From NCBI GenBank assembly GCA_026705925.1, contig JAPOZT010000025.1, positions 1 through 64,000 on the forward strand: DNA of 64,000 bases. Direction: 5' to 3'. Within the stretch, counting starts at the first letter, position 1. Every line of letters starts with the position of its first letter. The notes beneath the pieces were generated by a model. That model was given only the letters and a program-made list of their open reading frames with translations. It did no database searches and was not told the origin of the DNA. The DNA is from Gemmatimonadota bacterium (lineage in GTDB: Bacteria; JAAXHH01). This document shows positions 27,027 through 34,657 of the stretch, one piece after another. The translations under genes were made by a program, and so were the position numbers.

Positions 27027-28031
27027 ATGCCCAATGCAAATGAAATGCTGTTGCAGGTCCGGGGACTGAAGAAGCACTTCCCCGTGGGCGGCGGACTGCT
27101 GCGGCGCCACCGGGCGGTCATCAAGGCCGTCGACGGGGTCGACCTGACCCTGGAACGGGGCGAAACGCTGGGCCTGGTGGGCGAAAGCGGGTGCGGGAAG
27201 ACCACGATCGGACGGGCGATTCTGCGCCTGGTCGATCCCTCCGCGGGAACGGCCACGTTCCATACGGCCCTCGAAGAAGGGGAAGCGCGCAGGCCCCACG
27301 CCGTCTTCGACATGAAGAAGAGCGATCTCCGGCGGCTGCGGCGCCAGATGCAGATCGTGTTCCAGGACCCTTACGGCTCCCTCAACCCACGTATGACCGT
27401 CGGCGCCCTGCTCAGGGAACCCCTGACCGTGCACGGGTTGAGCACGCGGGGAGAAGCGGGTGACCGCGTGACCGAACTGCTCGAAACGGTTGGCCTGAAT
27501 CCCGCCCACGCCCGCCGGTATCCCCACGAATTCAGCGGCGGCCAGCGGCAGCGCATCGGCATAGCCCGGGCCCTGGCCGTCCGGCCCGAGCTGATCATCG
27601 CCGACGAACCCGTCTCGGCACTCGACGTATCGATCCAGGCGCAGATCATCAACCTGCTCAAGGTGCTGCAGGACCGGTTCCGGCTCAGTTACCTGTTCAT
27701 CTCCCACGACCTACGCGTGGTGCGCCACATCAGCGACCGGGTGGCCGTCATGTACCTCGGCAAGATTGTCGAAACGGCCACGCGGGACCAGTTGTACGCG
27801 AAACCGCTGCACCCCTACACCAGCGCCCTGCTCTCGGCCGTGCCCCTTCCCGATCCCACGCTCGGCCGCGACCGGATCATCCTCAAGGGCGACGTCCCCA
27901 ACCCGGCGAACCTGCCGCCGGGGTGCCCCTTCCATCCCCGGTGCCCCCTGGCCGAGGCCCGCTGCAAGACCGAAGTCCCCGTTCTGGAAGACAAGGGTAA
28001 CGGCCACAAGTCGGCGTGCCACCTGGTTTGA
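27027..28031 (+). CDS. Peptide ABC transporter ATP-binding protein (DppF type)
   Basis: A 334-residue ABC ATPase, the second of the pair. It has Walker A GESGCGKT, signature [15 protein letters not shown], Walker [13 protein letters not shown] and the [11 protein letters not shown] switch. The C-terminal extension has [12 protein letters not shown]. The early stretch [20 protein letters not shown] is typical of DppF/OppF. It is the last gene of the importer cluster. The following 116 bases hold a degenerate duplicated GGTCAGCCAGGTCGGGTCAG stretch and then the converging adenosine deaminase gene. Confidence 0.93.
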   Translation: MPNANEMLLQVRGLKKHFPVGGGLLRRHRAVIKAVDGVDLTLERGETLGLVGESGCGKTTIGRAILRLVDPSAGTATFHTALEEGEARRPHAVFDMKKSDLRRLRRQMQIVFQDPYGSLNPRMTVGALLREPLTVHGLSTRGEAGDRVTELLETVGLNPAHARRYPHEFSGGQRQRIGIARALAVRPELIIADEPVSALDVSIQAQIINLLKVLQDRFRLSYLFISHDLRVVRHISDRVAVMYLGKIVETATRDQLYAKPLHPYTSALLSAVPLPDPTLGRDRIILKGDVPNPANLPPGCPFHPRCPLAEARCKTEVPVLEDKGNGHKSACHLV

Positions 28032-28147
28032 GAGTCGGGTAAGGTGCGGGTCGGCTCGAGATCATGCGAGGGCCTGTGTGAGGGGCAGTCGTCCCCGCCC
28101 GGTCCGCTGGCCTGGTCAGACGTCCCGGCCCGGTCAGCCAGGTCGGG

Positions 28148-29185
28148 TCAGCCATCCAGGTTCCGCAGCGCGCGCATTTCATTACGGAATCCGGTCTCCA
28201 TGGACCGTTTCCGGTCGTCCGGTAGAAAACTGTGCCGGATCCCGTTCAGCAGGATTTCGTCGATGGTTTCCCTGGAAAAACCCCAGGGATCGACGAGCAG
28301 GCAGGCTTCGTCGGTCAGTGTGGTGTTGAACAGGGGGGGATCGTCGGAGTTGACGGTGACGGTAACGCCCGCCTCGTGGAGTGCCTTCAGGGGATGAGAC
28401 GCCGCGTCGGGGTAGAGTCCCAGGCTGATGTTGCTCGTGGGGCTGATTTCAAGTGGTATCCGATGTTCCGCCAGGTAATCGACGAGTCCGGGGTCCTCGA
28501 TGGCCCGCACCCCGTGCCCGATGCGCTCGGCGCCCAGGTCTTCGATCGCGCTGCGGATACTTTCGGGACCGGCGTGCTCCCCGGCATGGGGGGCGCTGTG
28601 CAGCCCCGCGGACCTCGCCCGGTCGAACCACGGAACGAAAGGCGCGGGCGGGTATCCTTCCTCCATCCCGCCCAGGCCCAGGGCGACGACCCCGTCGTCC
28701 ATCCCCTCGATGGCCACATCGGTCGTATAGTCAAACCGGCCCAATTCGGGGTAGTCGTTTCGCACAAGGTCGAAGACCCAGTTGATCTCGCAGCCGAAGG
28801 ATTCCATTACCCGGCGGCGTCCGTTCGTCAGCCCGGTGAACCAGACGTCCTGGTCGACCCGGTTGATCCAGAGGTGGGTGCTCGGTGAGAAGGTCACTTC
28901 GGCGTATCGAATGTTCTGGCGGGCCATGTCGGCGCCGAATTCGTACACGATCAGCTCAAAATCCTCCACGGTGCGTAGGCACTTCGTGATGGCGACATAG
29001 ACCTCGATGAAATGGTGGAAGTCCCTGAACCGGTACCAGTTACGCAATCCCTCCTCCGAGTCTGCCGGCAGGTCGACGCGGTGCCGTTCCGCCAGCTTCA
29101 GCAGCGTGGACGGCTGAATGGACCCTTCCAGGTGCACGTGGAGGTCCACCTTCGGAACGGCGGCGATGTAGTCGTATAGGGACAT
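28148..29185 (-). CDS. add: Adenosine deaminase
   Basis: A 345-residue adenosine/adenine deaminase-family protein, which converts adenosine to inosine with a bound zinc. The zinc ligands His16 and His18 are in DLHVHLEGS. The catalytic HAGEHAGPES, IGHGVRAIED and VNSDDPPLFNT motifs are all intact. Length is normal. The start has no clear ribosome site. The end of the gene faces the peptide importer, and a role in salvage of imported nucleosides is possible but not shown. Confidence 0.9.
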   Translation of the reverse strand: MSLYDYIAAVPKVDLHVHLEGSIQPSTLLKLAERHRVDLPADSEEGLRNWYRFRDFHHFIEVYVAITKCLRTVEDFELIVYEFGADMARQNIRYAEVTFSPSTHLWINRVDQDVWFTGLTNGRRRVMESFGCEINWVFDLVRNDYPELGRFDYTTDVAIEGMDDGVVALGLGGMEEGYPPAPFVPWFDRARSAGLHSAPHAGEHAGPESIRSAIEDLGAERIGHGVRAIEDPGLVDYLAEHRIPLEISPTSNISLGLYPDAASHPLKALHEAGVTVTVNSDDPPLFNTTLTDEACLLVDPWGFSRETIDEILLNGIRHSFLPDDRKRSMETGFRNEMRALRNLDG

Positions 29186-29248
29186 GGTGGTAATCTGCGT
29201 AGTCGTTGTGAGTTTCGACTTGATTATGGATGGCGCGACCGCGGTTCG

Positions 29249-29833
29249 TCAGGAAGTGTCAGGCGTACTCGATTGCCCGCCCCGATCTGTTTCCATGGCG
29301 GATTGGATGCGCTCGATCGCGATCCGGATCCCGTCCGGTTCTTCCCCCTTCTCGCTCAGGTCCTTCGCGATTTGCTCCAGAATGGGGATGGCGCGGGGTT
29401 CCCGTAGCCTCTCGAGTTCGTCTACCACTTCGTGTACCAGGTCCTTTCCGTGCCAGGGGTAGCTGTCGGAGAGTAGCTCGAGCTCTTTCAAAAACTGAAG
29501 AAGCTGGGTGCGGACTTCCTCGGTGTCCGGGGCGTCGACCCACGGTATTCGGTTCGATACAGGGACTCGCACGCCGTCGGAGTTTACGACGTGATTCCAC
29601 TCGTGCACGTAGACTGGACCCAGCGGTACAGAATACCCGCGTTTCATGCGTGACGTATGATTGGCGCAGTAGGTCCAGAACGGGTTTTGTATATCCAGCC
29701 CCCTGATCTCGCAGTGGCTTGCTTCGTGCACGCGTTCCATGTCTTCGCGGAGTAGAGGACTGAGATTTTCCAGGCCGGCATTGGCCCTGTTGAACCGGCA
29801 GGTGCCGCAGCAGTCGGAACCGCCATTGGGCAT
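29249..29833 (-). CDS. Cysteine-containing hypothetical protein
   Basis: A 194-residue protein I do not recognise. The N-terminal 60 residues have Cys8, Cys9, Cys12, Cys41, Cys56 and His59, an arrangement that could bind zinc or an iron-sulfur cluster. The C-terminal half is rich in Glu, Leu and Lys and probably helical. It is chosen over the overlapping frame at 29259-29861 because its start has AAAGGAA at the right distance and its cysteine pattern is ordered. It lies 63 bases upstream of the deaminase gene on the same strand. Confidence 0.6.
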   Translation of the reverse strand: MPNGGSDCCGTCRFNRANAGLENLSPLLREDMERVHEASHCEIRGLDIQNPFWTYCANHTSRMKRGYSVPLGPVYVHEWNHVVNSDGVRVPVSNRIPWVDAPDTEEVRTQLLQFLKELELLSDSYPWHGKDLVHEVVDELERLREPRAIPILEQIAKDLSEKGEEPDGIRIAIERIQSAMETDRGGQSSTPDTS

Positions 29834-30052
29834 GGGGTTGATTCCTTTCCGGGTGGTTCACAACGGACTCGGTGCTTGTTTACGGACCGCGACAAGGCGA
29901 GGTGATTCGCAAATCTGTGCTACCGGTTAAAGGTAACGGTAAACCCGCGGGGCGTAAAGCACGAGCACATTTGCCATGACATTCTCTTGGCCGGCGCCTA
30001 TTTTGTGAGGGCATATAAAACGGTACAACGGCGCGTAAAAAAGGAGCACGAA

Positions 30053-30892
30053 GTGGAACTGTCTGTCGTCAGCGGCGGCGTATTCAAACTGGACGGCGGG
30101 AGCATGTTCGGGATCGTTCCGAAGCCGCTCTGGGAGAAGATCTGTCCCCCCGACGAAAAGAACCGGATCACCAACGATACGAACTGCCTCCTGATCCGGA
30201 AGGACGGCCGGCTCATCCTGGTTGACACGGGCTACGGCGACAAGATGACCGACCGGGACCGGGGCATCTACGGGATGTCGGGTTCCACCATCCTGGGATC
30301 TCTGTCGGCCCGGGGCGTATCCGCGGAGGACATCGATCTCGTCATCCTGAGCCACCTCCATTTCGACCACGCGGGCGGTGCGACCCGGATGGACGAGGAG
30401 GGCCGGGCCGTGCCCGCGTTTCCCAACGCGCAGTACGTGGTGCAGAAGGGCGAGTGGGAGGACGCGCTGAACGACTACGGCACCATGAAGACCACCTACC
30501 GTCCCGAGAACTACCAGCCCCTGATGGACCGGGGCGTGCTGACCCTCGTGGAGGGGGACGTGGAGATCGAGGAAGGGATCCGCGTAGAGGTGACCGGCGG
30601 CCATACGCGCCACCATCAGCTGGTGAAGGTGGACTACGGCGGTACCCGGGCGGTCTACTCAGGCGATATCCTGCCTATGACGACCCACCTGCGCGCACCG
30701 TACAACATGGCCTACGACCTGTTCCCCTACGATACCATGGTCGCCAAGATGTGCCTGCTACGGCAGGCAGCCGACGAGGGCTGGATCATCGCCCTGGATC
30801 ATGATGCGAAGGTCGCTTCGGGCAGGATTATGCGCGAGGGGGAAGACCGGTACATAATCGAACCGGTGGCGCTGGATCCGCAGTCGGCCTGA
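30053..30892 (+). CDS. Metallo-beta-lactamase-fold hydrolase, lactonase-like
   Basis: A 279-residue cytoplasmic MBL-fold protein. The zinc motif SHLHFDHAGG is followed by GHTRHHQLV, YSGDILP and ALDHDAK, giving a complete dinuclear site. The spacing resembles the AttM/AiiA group of N-acyl-homoserine lactonases and related esterases, but the substrate cannot be fixed. The frame is open from 29987, but GTG 30053 has AAGGAG seven bases upstream and starts the similarity (ELSVVSGGVFKLDGG). No signal peptide. Confidence 0.85.
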   Translation: MELSVVSGGVFKLDGGSMFGIVPKPLWEKICPPDEKNRITNDTNCLLIRKDGRLILVDTGYGDKMTDRDRGIYGMSGSTILGSLSARGVSAEDIDLVILSHLHFDHAGGATRMDEEGRAVPAFPNAQYVVQKGEWEDALNDYGTMKTTYRPENYQPLMDRGVLTLVEGDVEIEEGIRVEVTGGHTRHHQLVKVDYGGTRAVYSGDILPMTTHLRAPYNMAYDLFPYDTMVAKMCLLRQAADEGWIIALDHDAKVASGRIMREGEDRYIIEPVALDPQSA

Positions 30893-30924
30893 TCCGGGCC
30901 GCGGGCCCGAGCTGACAATCAAGA

Positions 30925-30970
30925 CCGCCCGTCAACTGGTCGCTGAACCGCCCGTCAACTGGTCGCTGAA
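30925..30970 (+). repeat. Perfect 23-bp tandem duplication
   Basis: Positions 30925-30947 and 30948-30970 are identical 23-base units beginning CCGCCCGTCAACTGG, in the gap between two convergent genes. No hairpin of terminator type is seen with them. Confidence 0.9.
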
Positions 30971-31015
30971 CATTCCTTCTACAGGATGATCGCAGGCCGC
31001 GCGGTTCCACGTTAC

Positions 31016-31822
31016 CTAACTCGTACCCTCGCCGAACACCTGCGTGCGCCACATGACCCGGCGTTGCCGGTCGTCGAAGGGCGTGCGGCGGTGCATGGTG
31101 CAGCGATTGTCCCACATGACCAGGTCGCCCACCTGCCAGCGGTGTTTCCATACGAATCGCGTGTCGGTGGCATGGGCGATCAGTTCGTCCAGCAGGACCT
31201 GGCCGCTTTCCCGTTCCATTTCCGTGATGTGATGCGTCAGGTGGGGACTAACGTAGATCACCTTGCGTTCCGTTTCCGGATGGATGCGGACGACCGGATG
31301 CATCGTGGGCTGCGGCGTATTCAGCGCGTCGATGGGATGCCGGTGGACCGCGCACAGGCCGTCGATCCGGGCCTTCAAGGCGGGGGCCAGCGCGTCATAG
31401 GACGCATACCCGCTGGCCCACATCGTCTCGCCGCCCTCGTCAGGTATTTCCAGCGCGTACAACAAAGAAATCGTGCCCGGTTCAGGCAAGTAGGACAGGT
31501 CCGAATGGAAGGGGATTTCCTCGCTGCCGAGGGCTCCGATGGGCTTGCCGTCCTCGGTCACGTTCGAGATAACGAAGATCTCCTCGATGGGGCGATCCGG
31601 TTGCGGTCGTACGTGGGGTACGGGCCTTCCGAAATACCGGGTGAAGCGGACCAGGTCCTCCTGGGTGATCTCCTGGCCGCGAAAGAACAGCACGCAGTGA
31701 TCCAGAAAGGCGCCGCGCAGCACACGTACGGTCGCCCCGTCCAGTTCGCGGCAGAGATCCAGGCCGCGCACTTCCGCGCCGAGTGCGCCGCCGGTCGGTA
31801 TGACTTCAAACGAATCCATCAT
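31016..31822 (-). CDS. TauD/TfdA family Fe(II)/2-oxoglutarate dioxygenase
   Basis: A 268-residue dioxygenase. The iron motif is His106-Ser-Asp108 (PFHSDLSY), and the distal histidine is in WDNRCTMHRRT, followed by the 2-oxoglutarate-binding arginine region. Members hydroxylate taurine, 2,4-D, alkyl sulfates and many other small acids. Two adjacent methionines open the frame; which one is used is unclear. The next two genes on the same strand are the AhpD-like gene and a second dioxygenase, suggesting one oxidative pathway. Confidence 0.88.
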   Translation of the reverse strand: MMDSFEVIPTGGALGAEVRGLDLCRELDGATVRVLRGAFLDHCVLFFRGQEITQEDLVRFTRYFGRPVPHVRPQPDRPIEEIFVISNVTEDGKPIGALGSEEIPFHSDLSYLPEPGTISLLYALEIPDEGGETMWASGYASYDALAPALKARIDGLCAVHRHPIDALNTPQPTMHPVVRIHPETERKVIYVSPHLTHHITEMERESGQVLLDELIAHATDTRFVWKHRWQVGDLVMWDNRCTMHRRTPFDDRQRRVMWRTQVFGEGTS

Positions 31823-31885
31823 GCCTCGTATACACGGATCCTGCGACCAATCCCGTTTTGGCGCAATTCCCGCAATGCGGGATGA

Positions 31886-32449
31886 CTAGACATTCGTCGC
31901 GTCAGGATCGTCCCAGAACGCCTCCAGTTCCACGCCCAGGCCGTCCACGGTCCGGTTGCACCAGGCGAAAAACCCCGCGATCTGGTTGATCTCGAGGATC
32001 GCTTTGTCGCCGAACCCGGCCTCTCTCAACGCAACGATATCCGACTCCGATGTGGAAGCCGGCGCCAGGGTCAGCCTGCGCACGTAGTCCAGCATGGCGC
32101 GGTCGGCGACGTCCAGGTCCGCGGCGCGGTAGTCCTTCTTTATCGCGTCCACCAGTTCCCGGTCGTTGATCTCTCTGAGGAGCCCCTCCCCATGGTGGCG
32201 GATTCAGTACTCGCACTCGTTCAGGGCCGAGACGGTCGTCGCGATCATCTCACGCTGTCCCAGCGTCAGGTCGCAGTCCCCGTGCATGAGGCCCTTGTAG
32301 AAGGCCATCAGCGCCCGCAGCGCCTGGACGTTCAGGCTGTGTGCCTTGATGATGTTGTCCACGCCGCCCCAGGATCGCATCGAGCCGTCGTAAATCCTTT
32401 TCAACGGACCTTCTGCTTCCGATTCGTCAATGGTGCGTATCCACGCCAT
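31886..32449 (-). CDS. AhpD-like peroxidase-related protein, probable selenoprotein (UGA read as Sec82)
   Basis: Read through one in-frame TGA at 32204-32206, this is a 187-residue protein matching the carboxymuconolactone decarboxylase/peroxidase-related AhpD family in length and order. The TGA is codon 82, where relatives have the second cysteine of CxYC-xx-HH; here the sequence is C79-E-Y-U82-I-R-H-H. That is the reactive, peroxidatic position in AhpD. Residues after the TGA continue the family without a new start codon, and both parts share one frame. A hairpin follows the TGA (see 32176-32192). The start has AGGAGACCTGT. The alternatives are a nonsense mutation or sequencing error. Confidence 0.72.
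32176..32192 (-). promoter_or_regulatory. Candidate bacterial SECIS hairpin downstream of UGA
   Basis: On the minus strand, TGGGGAG-GGG-CTCCTCA forms a seven-pair stem (one G-T wobble) closing a GGG loop. It begins 11 bases after the UGA, and its loop begins 18 bases after the UGA. This agrees with the general bacterial SECIS model, in which a short stem carries a loop with an early G about 16-37 bases after the UGA. The region is coding, so part of the pairing could be chance. Confidence 0.55.
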
Positions 32450-32469
32450 ACAGGTCTCCTGTGGGTTGA

Positions 32470-33318
32470 CTACAATCCGAAATGTCGCCGCATGCGTGTC
32501 ACGGCGGCTTTCTCTTCCTTGCTCAACGACTCCAGTTCGTACTCCTCTTCGGTGATTTGATCCCTGTGTTCCTCGAAGGGCAGCCCGCCCTTGCCGGTTT
32601 CATTGAAATAGGCACTGAGCTGATAACGTTGGAAGATGTTCATTCTGGGATAATCCCGGTTCCAGACCGCGGCGTCGTGCAGCACGTGGGTCGAGAATAC
32701 GAGGACGTCCCCGGCTTCCATGGGCACGGTGATGGAGACGGGCGGGTCGTGGCCGACCTTCAGCCCATCGGGCGGAGCGAAGGCCGACTTGTGGCTGCCG
32801 GGCACCAGGCTGAACCCCGTCCCCTCGGGCACGTCGGCCAGCGCGACCCAGGTGGCCAGGTGGCTGCAGTAGATCTCGCCGCCCGCCGCCTGGTAATCGT
32901 TGTGCGGATTGCGGAATCCCGGCGGGAACTTGAACCCGCTGTCGTCCCGGTGGTAGCCCTGGTGGTCCTCGTCACCCGGCGTCGCCGGGTCCATTTTCGT
33001 GAAGTTACAGTGAAACAGTCGCGGCGCGCCCATGGTGAGCCCCGCGACGACGCGGATGATCTCCGGATCGGCGTTCAGTTCCTGGAACAACCGGTGGCCG
33101 TACTGGATGTGGTCCAGGTGCGTCTTGTACGGTTCCTGACGGTGCCTGAATACCGGTGCGGGGATCTTGGGCTCGTCCACGGAGAGCCAGTAACCTACGA
33201 CCTCCAGAATGCGCGCCAGGCGGTCCGGCACGATCACGCCGCGCAGGTGCAGGTAGCCGTGCAGGTCGAAATGCCACTTCTCTTCTTCAGTCAACAGATG
33301 GGCATATTTCGACGGCAT
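32470..33318 (-). CDS. Phytanoyl-CoA dioxygenase (PhyH) family protein
   Basis: A 282-residue Fe(II)/2-oxoglutarate dioxygenase of the PhyH family. His123-Arg-Asp125 (GYHRDD) is the iron motif, GFSLVPGSHKS is the family hallmark, and the distal His with the following Arg is in THVLHDAAVWNRDYPR. Unlike the fragment at 8377-8959 it is complete. Members hydroxylate acyl-CoAs, ectoine and diverse secondary metabolites. It is separated from the AhpD-like gene by 20 bases, so they are probably co-transcribed. Confidence 0.9.
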   Translation of the reverse strand: MPSKYAHLLTEEEKWHFDLHGYLHLRGVIVPDRLARILEVVGYWLSVDEPKIPAPVFRHRQEPYKTHLDHIQYGHRLFQELNADPEIIRVVAGLTMGAPRLFHCNFTKMDPATPGDEDHQGYHRDDSGFKFPPGFRNPHNDYQAAGGEIYCSHLATWVALADVPEGTGFSLVPGSHKSAFAPPDGLKVGHDPPVSITVPMEAGDVLVFSTHVLHDAAVWNRDYPRMNIFQRYQLSAYFNETGKGGLPFEEHRDQITEEEYELESLSKEEKAAVTRMRRHFGL

Positions 33319-33402
33319 GGACGGACCTCTGACGGTTCAGTCGACATACAACGCAAGCACATGGGAACCGATTCGGTTCCGGTCGCTCTACCGGCCGGGT
33401 GC

Positions 33403-34173
33403 CTACCGGCCCAGCCAACCTCCGTCAACGGCCAGTACCGCACCGTGGACATAGTTGGAGGCGTCCGAACTGAGGTAGACGACGGCGCCGCCCAGGTCGC
33501 TCGGCGCGCCCCACCGGCCGGCGGGGATACGATCGGATATGGACCTGGAACGCTCCGGGTCATGCTGCAGGGCAGACGTGAGGTCGGTGGCGATATAGCC
33601 CGGCGCAATGGCGTTGACGTTGACGCCCCTGGCGGCCCATTCGTTGGAGAGGGCCATGACCAGCTGCGCGACCGCGCCCTTGGACGCCGCGTAGCTGGGC
33701 ACGGTGATACCACCCTGGAAGGACAGTACGGACGCGGTGAACACGATCTTCCCGCGGCCGCGGGAGACCATGTCCCGTCCGATCTCCCGGCTCAGGATGA
33801 ACGGCGCGTTGAGGTTGACGTTCATGACCGTATCCCAGTATTCGTCGGAATGCTCCTCGGCAGGCGCCCGCAACGTAAGGCCGGCGTTGTTGACGAGGAT
33901 ATCGATGACCGGGAAATCGTTCCTGACCTTGTGAATGAAACCGTACAGCGCGTCCCGGTCGTTCAGGTCGACGCTGTAACCGGAAAACCGTCGGCCCAGG
34001 GCCGTGACGGCCCCTTCGATCTCGCTGCCGGACGACTCCATCGACGCGCTTGCGCCCACGATATCCGCGCCCGCCTCGGCGAGCGCTTCGGCCAGTCCCC
34101 TGCCGATCCCCCTGCGACAGCCGGTTACGAGTGCGGTTTTGCCATCCAGCCTGAATGCATCCAGTATGGACAT
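33403..34173 (-). CDS. Short-chain dehydrogenase, KduD-like (2-deoxy-gluconate dehydrogenase)
   Basis: A 256-residue SDR. TGCRRGIGRGLAEA is the NAD(P) motif, NNAG is present, the catalytic serine lies before YAASK, and the C-terminus reads VHGAVLAVDGGWLGR. RIPAGRWGAPSDLGG and the ending match KduD (2-dehydro-3-deoxy-D-gluconate 5-dehydrogenase) or 2-deoxy-D-gluconate 3-dehydrogenase closely. It would then act in uronic-acid breakdown. GGAGACTTC precedes the ATG. The gene is upstream of the PhyH gene on the same strand. Confidence 0.85.
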   Translation of the reverse strand: MSILDAFRLDGKTALVTGCRRGIGRGLAEALAEAGADIVGASASMESSGSEIEGAVTALGRRFSGYSVDLNDRDALYGFIHKVRNDFPVIDILVNNAGLTLRAPAEEHSDEYWDTVMNVNLNAPFILSREIGRDMVSRGRGKIVFTASVLSFQGGITVPSYAASKGAVAQLVMALSNEWAARGVNVNAIAPGYIATDLTSALQHDPERSRSISDRIPAGRWGAPSDLGGAVVYLSSDASNYVHGAVLAVDGGWLGR

Positions 34174-34186
34174 GAAGTCTCCGTTC

Positions 34187-34208
34187 TACAGCGTGAGTAC
34201 AGCGTGAG
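34187..34208 (+). repeat. 11-bp tandem duplication upstream of the KduD-like gene
   Basis: TACAGCGTGAG occurs twice in succession (34187-34197, 34198-34208), just upstream of the KduD-like start on the minus strand. Confidence 0.8.
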
Positions 34209-34340
34209 CCGTTGAGGGCAATGGTTCCGGAACGCGGCCAATGGAATGCTCTCACCAGGCCGCTTATTAACGATTAGAAAAAGTTGCGGCACGCCTGGTT
34301 TGTCAACCGGGAAAGTGTGCATGTCGATGGGAACAGCCAG

Positions 34341-34556
34341 CTATTTAAGACCGGGGAAAAGATGCTCGACGATCTTCAGAAGGACGATCGTGATAATGGG
34401 AATCGCACCGATCAGCAGGTTCAATTTGACTTCTATGGATTTTAGCCGATCCCGGATGTTATGATCCTTCGTGTACACTTCCGAAAACAGCAGATTGAGC
34501 CTGTCTGTTTCTATAACGACGGAATCTGCCTGTTTAACTCCTGGATGGTCTGTCAT
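34341..34556 (-). CDS. Small coiled-coil plus transmembrane protein
   Basis: A 71-residue protein: a polar, probably helical N-terminal half (residues 15-48, heptad-like DRLKSIEVKLNLL) and one transmembrane helix (about 49-67). Its outline resembles XhlA-type phage or toxin-associated holin-like proteins and two other small proteins in this window (39291, 39597), although the order of helix and coil differs. GGAG lies upstream of the start. Codon use is AT-richer than in neighbouring genes. No function can be given. Confidence 0.6.
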   Translation of the reverse strand: MTDHPGVKQADSVVIETDRLNLLFSEVYTKDHNIRDRLKSIEVKLNLLIGAIPIITIVLLKIVEHLFPGLK

Positions 34557-34657
34557 TGGTCAATCTCCGATTCGAGTGGGTGGACGTTTTCCTTATGGGG
34601 TTATTTCATTAGTCATTGGCCGCCCACCGGTTCTCGAGTCATTTGTCGGCGAAACCG

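Noticed and set aside
29259..29861. Overlapping 200-residue frame on the same strand
   Set aside because: Its composition is Arg/Pro-rich like a shadow frame, and the frame at 29249-29833 has the better start and ordered cysteines.
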